DNA of 8,525 bases from contig FR901593.1 of assembly GCA_000438015.1 (NCBI GenBank), positions 3,690-12,214 on the forward strand. Reading direction: 5' to 3'. Made by a program: the position numbers and the translations under genes. Source of the stretch: Coraliomargarita sp. CAG:312. GTDB lineage: Bacteria > Verrucomicrobiota > Verrucomicrobiia > Opitutales > Intestinicryptomonadaceae. This document shows, piece by piece, positions 1-5,943 of this stretch; positions within the stretch are counted from its first letter, which is position 1, and the number at the start of each line of letters is the position of its first letter. Below the pieces are notes generated by a model. That model saw only the letters and a list, made by a program, of their open reading frames with translations, did no database searches and was not told the DNA's origin.

Positions 1-28
1 GGGGAACGGCGGTTTTTTTGCGCTTGTG

Positions 29-55
29 AAATTGGTTAAAATTCAAAACCAATTT
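29..55. repeat. Inverted repeat across the stop codon of the FadL-type gene
   Basis: Perfect 9-bp arms AAATTGGTT (29-37) and AACCAATTT (47-55) flank a 9-nt loop and overlap the TAA stop of the minus-strand gene. In the direction of that gene the hairpin is not followed by a T-run; the next bases are TCACAAGCGC and then A residues. It is therefore not a standard intrinsic terminator. It may stabilise the 3' end of the transcript or be chance. Confidence 0.35.
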
Positions 56-1265
56 GTCCCGAAATTACATGTATATGCGCGTAATAGTCGCCGCGCAAAG
101 TGCTTCCCACAGATGCTTCGTATCTATCCATGCTGCTGTCCAATACAAAGATGTAGGAGTATGCTATGTCGAAAGTAAACGGGCCGTATTTATATCCTGC
201 GCCGCACGAAGCCCAAAATCTGTCGGAACACGGGATTCTGGCGGTGCGGTCTTGCGCGGATCTAACTGGGCTTTCATCGTAGCATCCGCCGACGCGCAGC
301 GTCAGCCCTTCTATTTCTTCCGGATAGTAATGAATTCCGAAAGATATGCGCGAAGTATCTTTCCAGTTTTCCGGTATAGCCGGAGCGCCTATGCCTTCAA
401 CTTTCAATTCGTCAAAAACAGACCACCGCGTAAAGCAGTAATCAACCATGACTGCAAATTCAGAAAGACAACCGCGCAAGCGCTGGTATAGGCCGACAGT
501 AAAGGTGTCCGGCATATACATGTCGGCCGATATGGATGCTGTTTTTATATCGTTAAAATGCTGGGCTCCGGTAAGGTCGTGGTAAACCGAGCTTCTCCAG
601 GAAAATCCGAATCTTCCGTCTTCGGCATACTTGATGGTGAATCCTGCGTTTCCGCCTACACCCCAACTTTCTCCGGTAAGGTCCATCATCCCGTAGGGCG
701 TATACTGGCTCAATGAACAATATGCAAATTGTCCGCTTATTCCGGCTCCAATAGAAAGCCAATCGGTAATCTGGTATGCTATGCTGGGATTAACGTCGGT
801 AGTGTAAAGGTAGCTGCGCTCAGCCTGGTATTTCCCGAACCAATTGGTGTTATATTTAGATTCCAATCCGTATGGCGCCGTTACGGACAAAGTGACCGTA
901 AAATCTTCGGACAAACGGTGCGCTACATAAAAATTCGGGACAAGCTCGTTTGTTCCGCAAGTTCCGTGGTTGTCTGTGCCGGGAATGGCCGGCGTTGAAC
1001 CGCGGTTGTTAACGCATAGTGTTGGAACAACTATGGATAGAACCGAATCCACTCGGGTTTTTCCAACGTCCAATCCCATAAAAGACGCAGCCGACGGATT
1101 CCAAAACGCCGCAGATGCGTCGTTGTTTGCGTTTACAACCGCTCCCGCCATAGCCGTGCCCATATTTGAGGCGCCCTGCTCTATTATTTGGTATCCGGCA
1201 GCAAAAGCCCCGGAAGCCAGTGCCGATACTCCAAAACCGGCCAGTATTGTTTTTAATTTTCCCAT
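36..1265 (-). CDS. OmpP1/FadL-family outer-membrane channel
   Basis: Predicted 409-aa outer-membrane beta-barrel of the FadL/OmpP1/TodX family, which passes long-chain fatty acids or other hydrophobic compounds across the outer membrane. A Sec signal peptide covers about residues 1-22 (basic start, hydrophobic core, ending GAFA). The mature N-terminus GYQIIEQGASNMGTAMAG, followed by an NDASAAFWNPSA stretch (about 48-59), is the family hallmark: an N-terminal hatch peptide and the conserved NP. Further FadL-like features are PYGLESKYNTNWFGKYQAE and the following VNPSIAYQITDWLSIGAG. The protein ends in GFEF, with the terminal Phe typical of BAM substrates. Length fits the family (about 400-450 aa). 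The ATG has no Shine-Dalgarno sequence, but the signal peptide fixes the start. The substrate cannot be read from sequence; hydrocarbons or aromatics are alternatives to fatty acids. It is divergent from a TetR regulator, with operator-like palindromes between them. Confidence 0.93.
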   Translation of the reverse strand: MGKLKTILAGFGVSALASGAFAAGYQIIEQGASNMGTAMAGAVVNANNDASAAFWNPSAASFMGLDVGKTRVDSVLSIVVPTLCVNNRGSTPAIPGTDNHGTCGTNELVPNFYVAHRLSEDFTVTLSVTAPYGLESKYNTNWFGKYQAERSYLYTTDVNPSIAYQITDWLSIGAGISGQFAYCSLSQYTPYGMMDLTGESWGVGGNAGFTIKYAEDGRFGFSWRSSVYHDLTGAQHFNDIKTASISADMYMPDTFTVGLYQRLRGCLSEFAVMVDYCFTRWSVFDELKVEGIGAPAIPENWKDTSRISFGIHYYPEEIEGLTLRVGGCYDESPVRSAQDRTARIPCSDRFWASCGAGYKYGPFTFDIAYSYIFVLDSSMDRYEASVGSTLRGDYYAHIHVISGQIGFEF

Positions 1266-1295
1266 ATTTTAACTAGTTTAAAAATTTCAAAAAAA

Positions 1296-1309
1296 TGAAC
1301 AAACGTTCA
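1296..1309. promoter_or_regulatory. Operator-like palindrome 1 (TGAAC-N4-GTTCA)
   Basis: TGAACAAACGTTCA has perfect 5-bp inverted half-sites around a 4-bp centre. The same half-sites occur in a second palindrome whose centre is 38 bp away. From the predicted promoter of the FadL-type gene, this copy lies just downstream of the expected transcription start. The form is typical of TetR-family dimer sites, and the adjacent TetR gene is the obvious candidate ligand. That assignment is inference. Confidence 0.7.
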
Positions 1310-1325
1310 CAATCAGTTAAAGCGC

Positions 1326-1354
1326 AAGAAAAATGAACGCGCGTTCATTGTCAA
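1326..1354 (-). promoter_or_regulatory. Predicted promoter of the FadL-type gene
   Basis: On the minus strand a perfect TTGACA (1354-1349) is followed, after exactly 17 bp, by TTTCTT (1331-1326), which matches TATAAT at only three positions. The 17-bp spacer is almost entirely the second palindrome, so a bound repressor would block RNA polymerase. The -35 box is strong and the -10 box weak, so the promoter is a prediction. The expected start is near 1320, giving a leader of about 55 nt. Confidence 0.5.
1332..1349. promoter_or_regulatory. Operator-like palindrome 2 (18 bp, perfect)
   Basis: AATGAACGCGCGTTCATT is a perfect 18-bp palindrome containing the same TGAAC-N4-GTTCA core (1334-1347) as the copy at 1296-1309. 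It fills the gap between the predicted -35 and -10 boxes of the minus-strand FadL-type gene, the classic place for a TetR-family repressor. The TGAAC half-site recalls sites of lipid-responsive TetR proteins such as DesT, but I rely on memory for that and treat it only as a hint. Confidence 0.78.
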
Positions 1355-1406
1355 ACAAAAAAATACACCCCCTAACGCGCTATTTGATTAAAGATGCACA
1401 AATATG

Positions 1407-1435
1407 TTGAAAGACACGCGACAATACTTTTTTAT
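1407..1435 (+). promoter_or_regulatory. Possible promoter of the TetR gene
   Basis: TTGAAA (1407-1412, 5 of 6 to consensus) and TTTTAT (1430-1435, 4 of 6) are separated by 17 bp. A transcript from here would start near 1442 and suit the ATG at 1461 rather than the one at 1404. The match is modest for AT-rich DNA. Confidence 0.28.
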
Positions 1436-1460
1436 CCTGGACAAAAAACTGCAATATTTT

Positions 1461-2027
1461 ATGCCGTCAGACACAAAAGATAAGATATTAAAAACAACCT
1501 TCCTGTTGCTTTTGGAAAAGGGCTACGACAAAGTTCTCGTAAGCGACATCCAGAACGAGCTAGGCATATCGCGCGGGCTGCTTTACCGCTATTTTAAAGG
1601 CAAAGACGAACTCGTATATACGGCGTGCAAAGAGTATTTCTACAACAGGTATTTTGACGGCGTAGACTACGATAAAATATCTCTGAAAGACTTTTTTGAG
1701 CATGCCGCAGATGCAGTCATAAAAATAACCACAATGGACGGCAAAAATATCGACATGCTTAAATATAACACCCTTTATTCTGCATTCATTCAAGGCCAGC
1801 CCAAGTTTAAAAGTTTTGTGCTTTTGGAATTTGACAAGGCGCGCAAAGTAATTCGAAACGCAATAAAAAAGGGGGAAATAAAAAAACTTCCTGAAAATTT
1901 TGTCGGCGCCACGATTCTCGCAATTCTAGGAAGGACAAGCTACATTACATCGACCCCCTCCCGGGAATATGTGCGCGGCCGCATTTTAAGCGACATACAG
2001 CAATTTTATGAACTCATAAAAAAATAG
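1461..2027 (+). CDS. TetR/AcrR-family transcriptional regulator
   Basis: A 188-aa one-component regulator: an N-terminal DNA-binding domain and a C-terminal ligand/dimer domain of unknown specificity. Helix 1 begins right after the start (TKDKILKTTFLLLLEKGY). The helix-turn-helix follows at about residues 27-46 (VSDIQNELGISRGLLYRYF), with the signature YRYFKGKDEL directly after it. I chose the ATG at 1461 because TetR proteins usually begin a few residues before helix 1. The in-frame ATG at 1404 would add 19 residues rich in Tyr, Phe and Lys that match nothing in the family, but it cannot be excluded; neither start has a Shine-Dalgarno sequence. The gene is divergent from the FadL-type channel gene, and two palindromes lie between them. 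It probably represses the channel gene and may sense a lipid or other hydrophobic ligand. The DNA-binding call is firm; target and ligand are inferred. Confidence 0.93.
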   Translation: MPSDTKDKILKTTFLLLLEKGYDKVLVSDIQNELGISRGLLYRYFKGKDELVYTACKEYFYNRYFDGVDYDKISLKDFFEHAADAVIKITTMDGKNIDMLKYNTLYSAFIQGQPKFKSFVLLEFDKARKVIRNAIKKGEIKKLPENFVGATILAILGRTSYITSTPSREYVRGRILSDIQQFYELIKK

Positions 2028-2044
2028 GGGCTCTATTTCTTTTT
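2022..2044 (+). terminator. Weak candidate terminator after the TetR gene
   Basis: Arms AAATAG (2022-2027, overlapping the stop codon) and CTATTT (2033-2038) are separated by GGGCT and followed by CTTTTT. The stem is short and AT-rich, so termination would be inefficient. Confidence 0.28.
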
Positions 2045-2048
2045 AATT

Positions 2049-2076
2049 AAAAAAAAGTGCAGCTTCCTAAAGTTGC
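2049..2076 (-). terminator. Candidate intrinsic terminator of the minus-strand prfB-M23 cluster
   Basis: On the minus strand, GCAACTT (2076-2070), loop TAGG and AAGCTGC (2065-2059) form a 7-bp stem with one A-C mismatch. After two more bases comes a run of eight T (2056-2049). It lies about 50 nt past the stop of the M23 peptidase gene. The T-run is convincing; the mismatched stem lowers confidence. Confidence 0.5.
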
Positions 2077-2088
2077 CGTAATTATAAA

Positions 2089-2116
2089 CGCCTATGGCAA
2101 ATCGCCTATGGCAAAT
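2089..2116. repeat. Perfect 14-bp tandem duplication
   Basis: CGCCTATGGCAAAT occurs twice head to tail (2089-2102 and 2103-2116) in the gap between the M23 peptidase stop and its candidate terminator. This could be a replication-slippage duplication or the minimal form of a variable tandem repeat. It is non-coding in every gene called here. Confidence 0.8.
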
Positions 2117-2124
2117 CCCCAAAG

Positions 2125-3120
2125 TTAGGGAAATATTCTTTTTAGCATGTCTTTAAGGCTGTCGGTTATCTTCGGATTCCCGTTTGAATCGAGGACAACA
2201 AACCGCCTGCATTTGCGCTTTAACTGCGATGGATTGTATTTGACTATTTCTATCTCGCCTTCCTTGGCGCCGGGTCGCGGATCTTTTATGCGCTCAAACT
2301 TCTGGGGGAGCCCATACCAAGTGAAATAAATATCCCAACCGCAGGTTTGACCGCCGCTATCGACAAGAGCGGGATATATTTTTACAAAATCCGGAGTGGA
2401 TTTAGTGTAAACGCGCACAACATACGCCGTGGGCATAGACGTTATATACGATGCAAATCCACTGTTTATCTTTCCGCTTTTTGCGTCGTAAAAGAAGGCA
2501 AGAGGGTCGAATCCGACTAAATTTAATCCGTTATAGTTGCCGAACAAGTTTTTTTGCTTATACCTCTTGGTTTTATACCATGAATTAAAAGAGTCGCTCA
2601 AGCGCAAGCCTATCTCAAAATGCAAATGGGCCTGCGGGCGGGCAATCGAATAGCTCGCGCTTCTTCCCATTTTCCCGATGCGCGTCCCGGCGGAGACCTT
2701 TGAACCGATGGAGATTTTGGGATCTATTTCAGACAGGTGGGCATAAAGGGTGTAAACCTCCACGTCGAAATCTTTATGCGAGACCGCCACATATCTGCCG
2801 TACCCGCTGTTTCCCGCTATTTTGTTAACCATCTTGACTTCCCCGTCCATGGCGCAATAAATGTCGTCCAAAGGCTCGCCCCTCCTATCGCGGCGAACCG
2901 GTTTTATGTCAATGCCTTCATGGAAGCGCGTTCCGTTGTTTCTAACATCCCCAAAAGCTCCGCTCATTGGATTTCCGCTGACGGTAGGCTGCAAAAAGGC
3001 CTCAGGGGACTTCCCAAGCGCAAAATCTTTTGATTCCGTAGGCCAGACGAGATTCGCAAACGCGCAAGCGCCAAACAGCGTCAAAGCGCAGGCTGTCGCG
3101 AAGAAAATTTTCATTCCCAT
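2125..3120 (-). CDS. Secreted M23-family metallopeptidase (LytM-type)
   Basis: A 331-aa exported zinc peptidase, presumably cutting peptidoglycan cross-links in the periplasm. A Sec signal peptide occupies about residues 1-22 (MGMKIFFATACALTLFGACAFA). The M23 core runs from about 50 to 175: SGAFGDVR, HEGID (zinc ligands H67 and D71), YAHL (catalytic H128), IGKMGRSA, and AHLHFE (catalytic H165, zinc ligand H167). All five expected residues are present, so it should be active rather than a regulatory LytM protein of the EnvC type. About 150 further residues follow without a recognised domain. The start is the ATG at 3120; a TTG one codon upstream and an ATG at 3114 are alternatives, and none has a Shine-Dalgarno sequence. 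It follows the lipoprotein gene by only 22 nt, so co-transcription is likely. The natural substrate could also be a bacteriocin-like or foreign wall. Confidence 0.93.
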   Translation of the reverse strand: MGMKIFFATACALTLFGACAFANLVWPTESKDFALGKSPEAFLQPTVSGNPMSGAFGDVRNNGTRFHEGIDIKPVRRDRRGEPLDDIYCAMDGEVKMVNKIAGNSGYGRYVAVSHKDFDVEVYTLYAHLSEIDPKISIGSKVSAGTRIGKMGRSASYSIARPQAHLHFEIGLRLSDSFNSWYKTKRYKQKNLFGNYNGLNLVGFDPLAFFYDAKSGKINSGFASYITSMPTAYVVRVYTKSTPDFVKIYPALVDSGGQTCGWDIYFTWYGLPQKFERIKDPRPGAKEGEIEIVKYNPSQLKRKCRRFVVLDSNGNPKITDSLKDMLKRIFP

Positions 3121-3142
3121 CAAGTTTATTAAAATTAATTTT

Positions 3143-3667
3143 CTACCAAGAATTTACCTCGTCTTTTATTTCATTGATGGTTTCAATCGCCATATTCATC
3201 TCGTCCACTAGCTTTTGCAAATCGTCTTCTAGTGGGATTTCAGGAGTCACAAATATTTTTCCGTCGTTTATAGGCATATCTATCCTGCGCAAACCTATGA
3301 CATTCCCATCGTATTTTACAACAATGTATCCCCCCATATTGCTTGCAGTGGCTTGGAATAAGCGCTTTGCCCCGCGGGAATTGCATATGAAATAGAATCC
3401 GCGCATAGGCTTTCCGTCGGGAAGAGTGACTTCGGCGACATGGACTTTCTGCAAATCCCCGTTATACATAAAATGGTTTGTGTCCGTCATAACAGAAACG
3501 GTGCTGATTGGCATTACCTCTAGAGTCCTGTTTGAGGCAAGGGCGTTAGCCCTTTCGCTGCCTGAATGAAAAGTTATAAGCTTTTTTACCGAATCATCGT
3601 CGCTGCACGCGCACAATGAAAATGCCAACAAGCCTAAAAACGCCGATTTGAGAAAATTTCCAATCAT
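3143..3667 (-). CDS. Lipoprotein with a SecDF P1-head-like domain
   Basis: A 174-aa predicted lipoprotein. Residues 1-20 are a signal peptide with lipobox LCA-C, giving lipidated Cys21 followed by Ser-Asp-Asp-Asp. The mature part from about 70 to 158 reads like the head subdomain of the SecD/SecDF P1 region. It runs: a DLQKVHVAEVTLPDGKP strand pair, a GAKRLFQATASNMGG helix with its conserved T-x-x-N-x-G pattern, then YIVVKYDGNVIGLRRID and MPINDGKIFVTPEIPLED, then a helix LQKLVDEMN. In SecD the equivalent reads roughly A-V/I-V/L-x-D-G-x-V-I-x-x-P-x-I-x-x-P-I-x-x-G. The protein has no transmembrane core, so it is not SecD itself. Its ATG overlaps the TGA of the upstream gene by 4 nt (ATGA), implying translational coupling. 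The fold call is from pattern memory; the function is unknown. Confidence 0.85.
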   Translation of the reverse strand: MIGNFLKSAFLGLLAFSLCACSDDDSVKKLITFHSGSERANALASNRTLEVMPISTVSVMTDTNHFMYNGDLQKVHVAEVTLPDGKPMRGFYFICNSRGAKRLFQATASNMGGYIVVKYDGNVIGLRRIDMPINDGKIFVTPEIPLEDDLQKLVDEMNMAIETINEIKDEVNSW

Positions 3668-4164
3668 ATTATTATAGCTCCGAGTTGATTTTGTATTTTT
3701 AATATAAGATCTTCGTCGAGATTTTTTTGAGGAACGTCAAACTCCCGTTTGGTCGCTGCGTGTATATACTTTTGAACGCCGTTGCGCGGCCTCCCGACAG
3801 GGCGCAAAATGCGCTTGCGTTCCAACAAAAGCCCCAGCATTTGTTTGACGACATCCGATTCGTCCATTTCGACATTTGACTGTTCGTCAAAAAGCGATAT
3901 GAAAAAATCTTCAGAACTTGCCAAAGCCATTTTGCGCGCGGCGCGTTCGTCGGCATCCGGGGCGTCGCTGACCACACGCTCCCACCAGCCGATAACCTTG
4001 CCGTTTATTTTAGAGGCGTCAAATTCGTCCTTATGCACGTCAATTCTGTCAAGATTTCCAAGCTCGTCGACAAACACGGCGCAAACTACGCAGTCTCCAG
4101 GTTTTATTTCCCTCCCGGAGATTGCGGATTTTTTCGCTAAAGTTTTTATCTGCCAATCGAGCAT
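3664..4164 (-). CDS. Conserved hypothetical protein, 166 aa, cytoplasmic
   Basis: I cannot assign a function. The protein has no signal peptide or membrane segment. The N-terminus (WQIKTLAKKSAISGREIKPGD) introduces a beta-rich region with a DCVVC pair (C25, C28). The middle is acidic and helical (about 64-103). A basic segment follows, ERKRILRPVGRPRNGVQKY (about 115-133), where GRPR resembles an AT-hook core without further support. The segment ends KREFDVPQKNLDEDLI. The overall pattern recalls uncharacterised Opitutae proteins with the same ERKR-x-LRP-x-GRP stretch, from memory only. It lies 77 nt downstream of prfB and shares a 4-nt ATGA overlap with the following lipoprotein gene, so the two are likely translated together. 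It is real because the reading frame is intact and tightly packed between prfB and the lipoprotein gene. Confidence 0.85.
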   Translation of the reverse strand: MLDWQIKTLAKKSAISGREIKPGDCVVCAVFVDELGNLDRIDVHKDEFDASKINGKVIGWWERVVSDAPDADERAARKMALASSEDFFISLFDEQSNVEMDESDVVKQMLGLLLERKRILRPVGRPRNGVQKYIHAATKREFDVPQKNLDEDLILKIQNQLGAIII

Positions 4165-4172
4165 GCGTAGAG

Positions 4173-4189
4173 ATTTATTTTGAATAAAT
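4173..4189. repeat. Small AT-rich inverted repeat upstream of the 166-aa gene
   Basis: Perfect arms ATTTATT (4173-4179) and AATAAAT (4183-4189) enclose 3 nt, ending 8 nt before the start codon at 4164. It could form a weak leader hairpin near the ribosome entry site. In AT-rich DNA such a repeat may also be chance. Confidence 0.3.
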
Positions 4190-4241
4190 TTTCGAACGGC
4201 GCATTTTTTGCAAGCGTTTAGTTCGCGATATTAAAAATTTG

Positions 4242-5385
4242 TCATTCGTCCTCAAGCTGATAGTTTTTATTGCGGGCGGTTGGGCCTCCAGCGCGCAGCC
4301 ATGCGTTCACGAACATATCCAAATCGCCGTCCATTACGGCCTGCAAGTTTCCCGTCTCGGCGCCTGTGCGCAGATCTTTGACCATCTGGTAGGGTTGGAA
4401 AACATAGCTGCGGATTTGGTTTCCCCAGGCTATTTCACCCTTGTCTCCGTAAAACCTGTCCATTTCGGCTCTTTTTTGGTCTAAAAGCTTTTCGTAAAGG
4501 CGGCTTTTTAAAATCTTCATTGCCGTGGCCTTGTTTTTATATTGGGAACGCTCATTTTGGCAAGCGACCACTATTCCAGTGGCAAGATGCGTTATGCGCA
4601 CGGCGCTGTCGGTTTTATTTACTTTTTGCCCTCCCTTGCCGCTTGAACGGTAGGTGTCTATTTTTATTTCGTCTTCTTTTATTTCCAAATCAATATCGTC
4701 CTCAACCTCGGCTATGACATCCACCGAAGCGAACGACGTATGCCGCCGCTTGTTGGAATCAAAAGGGCTAATGCGCACCAGCCTATGGACTCCGCGCTCG
4801 GCCTTGCAGTATCCGTACGCATTGGGGCCTATTACTCTAAATGTGACTTTTGATACTCCGGCTTCTTCCCCATCTTGAACGTCTTCTATTTCAACCGAAT
4901 ACCCGCGGCGTTCTGCCCACCTCAAATACATTCTAAAGAGCATTTCAGCCCAATCGCAGCTTTCGGTGCCTCCTGCGCCGGCATGTATTGTCACAATCGC
5001 GTTGTTTGCGTCGAGCGGCCCGTTCAAGAAGGATTCTATTTCTATCTTGTCCAAATGCCTGCGCAGCTTTTCAGTCTCGGCAGCAAGTTCGGCAGCAAGT
5101 TCTGGGTCGTCGTCCGACTCGTCCGCTAGTTCAAAAAGGGCGTTTAAGTCTTCTACCTTTTTCTGAAGCTCCAATTGCGGCGCCACCAAATTGCGCAAAC
5201 GAGCAAGCTCTCCTACAACCTTTTGCGCGGCTGTTTGGTCGTCCCAAAACGTCGGCGACGCCATTTGGGACTCGAGTTTTGCTATATCTTCCCTTCGTTT
5301 AGGGACGTCAAAGAAACCTCCATAAATACCCGGCGCGCTTATTTATGCTATCGGCGGCCGATTTAACTTCCATATCTACTATCAT
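4242..5385 (-). CDS. prfB: Peptide chain release factor 2 (programmed +1 frameshift)
   Basis: RF2 releases finished peptides at UAA and UGA codons. The coding sequence is split: the zero frame runs 5385-5311 (25 codons, MIVDMEVKSAADSI onward, ending LWRFL) and stops at TGA 5310-5308. Skipping the T at 5310 continues as DVPKRREDIAKLESQMASPTFWDD down to the TGA at 4242. The total is about 380 aa, close to the usual 365-370. Hallmarks are the SPF stop-recognition tripeptide (about 206-208), the GGQ catalytic loop SSGKGGQKVNKTDSAV (GGQ about 251-253) and HAGAGGTESCDWAEM. The zero-frame leader is 25 codons with UGA at codon 26, as in E. coli; a start at the ATG at 5373 would give 21. Calling only the uninterrupted frame from the ATG at 5264 would lose about 40 residues. 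It heads a minus-strand cluster with the 166-aa protein gene, the lipoprotein gene and the M23 peptidase gene. Confidence 0.96.
5307..5321 (-). promoter_or_regulatory. prfB: prfB autoregulatory +1 frameshift site
   Basis: On the minus strand the site reads GGAGG-TTT-CTT-TGA-C. GGAGG (5321-5317) is the internal Shine-Dalgarno element at the 3-nt spacing from CTT found in known prfB sites. CTT-T is the slippery sequence and TGA-C the poorly terminating in-frame stop. Low RF2 favours slippage to the +1 frame and so more RF2. The residues on both sides align with RF2, so this is not a sequencing error. Confidence 0.95.
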
Positions 5386-5401
5386 AATTAACGGAGTTTT
5401 T

Positions 5402-5478
5402 CTTATTTGGAAGACATTATCAATACAAAAAAGCTTGAAAAGACAAATAAGTTGACGATACTTAGCGCAAATAAGTTG
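5402..5478. repeat. CAAATAAG motif copies in the prfB / trxA-side divergent intergenic region
   Basis: CAAATAAGTTG occurs twice in direct orientation (5444-5454 and 5468-5478, 24 bp apart). CAAATAAG occurs once inverted at 5402-5409, close to the prfB start, and once more inverted at 5935-5942, just before the trxA ATG. The 150-bp gap 5386-5535 between prfB and the plus-strand gene holds these copies. A GATAAT -10-like box reading toward prfB (5421-5416) and a TAAAAT -10-like box reading toward the plus-strand gene (5520-5525) are also present, both without good -35 partners. Confidence 0.5.
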
Positions 5479-5535
5479 TTTTTACTGCAACGATTCGCAT
5501 GAGCGGGTCAACTTAACAATAAAATTATCATACAC

Positions 5536-5919
5536 ATGCCAGAAGATAACACAAATATTCCGCAAGACGCTTCGCAAAATCCGTCAGCCAACAATATCCC
5601 ACATCCCCCCAAAGCGGTAATGGAGCACACTCCTACCCTTCCCAAGGCCCAGCCAATTTCCACTAGCCAGAATACGCAGGCAGCGGCTCCAAAAGTATCA
5701 ATAGACCTTCCAAAGGCCGCAGCAGCTCCCAAAGCTGCTTTTGACCTTCCAAAGTCTTCCCCTGTGGCAGCACCAAAGCCTCGCATCTCGGCGGCGCCTA
5801 TTCCGCCGCAGCCTATTGCCTCCAAGAGCGATTCAGTGTCTGTCGGGGCAATAATCATTGATGTTGCGGCGGCAGCGGTCGCGGTGGCTTTTGCAGTAAT
5901 GATTGTTTTGGATATTTAG
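5536..5919 (+). CDS. Pro/Ala-rich tail-anchored membrane protein
   Basis: A 127-aa protein of unknown function. Residues 1-100 have no signal peptide and are low-complexity and disordered: rich in Pro, Ala, Lys, Gln and Ser, with a repeated DLPK element (57-60 and 70-73) inside alternating AAPK units. Residues about 102-125 (VSVGAIIIDVAAAAVAVAFAVM) form a single hydrophobic helix, leaving only a few residues after it. The topology is a cytoplasmic tether held by a C-terminal membrane anchor. The stop is 24 nt before trxA, so the two are probably one transcript. The start ATG has no Shine-Dalgarno sequence. An antisense frame spans most of the same bases, but its Gly/Ala-rich translation is what the complement of Pro/Ala codons gives. 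The plus frame is preferred because of the membrane helix and the link to trxA. Confidence 0.8.
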   Translation: MPEDNTNIPQDASQNPSANNIPHPPKAVMEHTPTLPKAQPISTSQNTQAAAPKVSIDLPKAAAAPKAAFDLPKSSPVAAPKPRISAAPIPPQPIASKSDSVSVGAIIIDVAAAAVAVAFAVMIVLDI

Positions 5920-5943
5920 TAAAAGAGAAAGGCACTTATTTGT

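Noticed and set aside
1..19. GGGGAACGGCGG followed by seven T at the window edge, like the right arm of a plus-strand terminator
   Set aside because: The left arm would lie outside the window, so no stem can be shown. It may end a gene entering from the left.
54..1272. Several plus-strand open frames inside the FadL-type gene
   Set aside because: They are shadows of the minus-strand gene, whose signal peptide and family motifs are unambiguous.
1404..1460. Upstream in-frame ATG for the TetR gene adding 19 residues
   Set aside because: The residues do not resemble a TetR N-terminus, and the ATG at 1461 gives standard spacing to helix 1. Kept only as an alternative.
5508..5858. Minus-strand open frame of 116 codons opposite the Pro/Ala-rich gene
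   Set aside because: Its Gly/Ala-rich translation is the complement of Pro/Ala codons. The plus frame has a proper membrane helix and runs into trxA in operon order.
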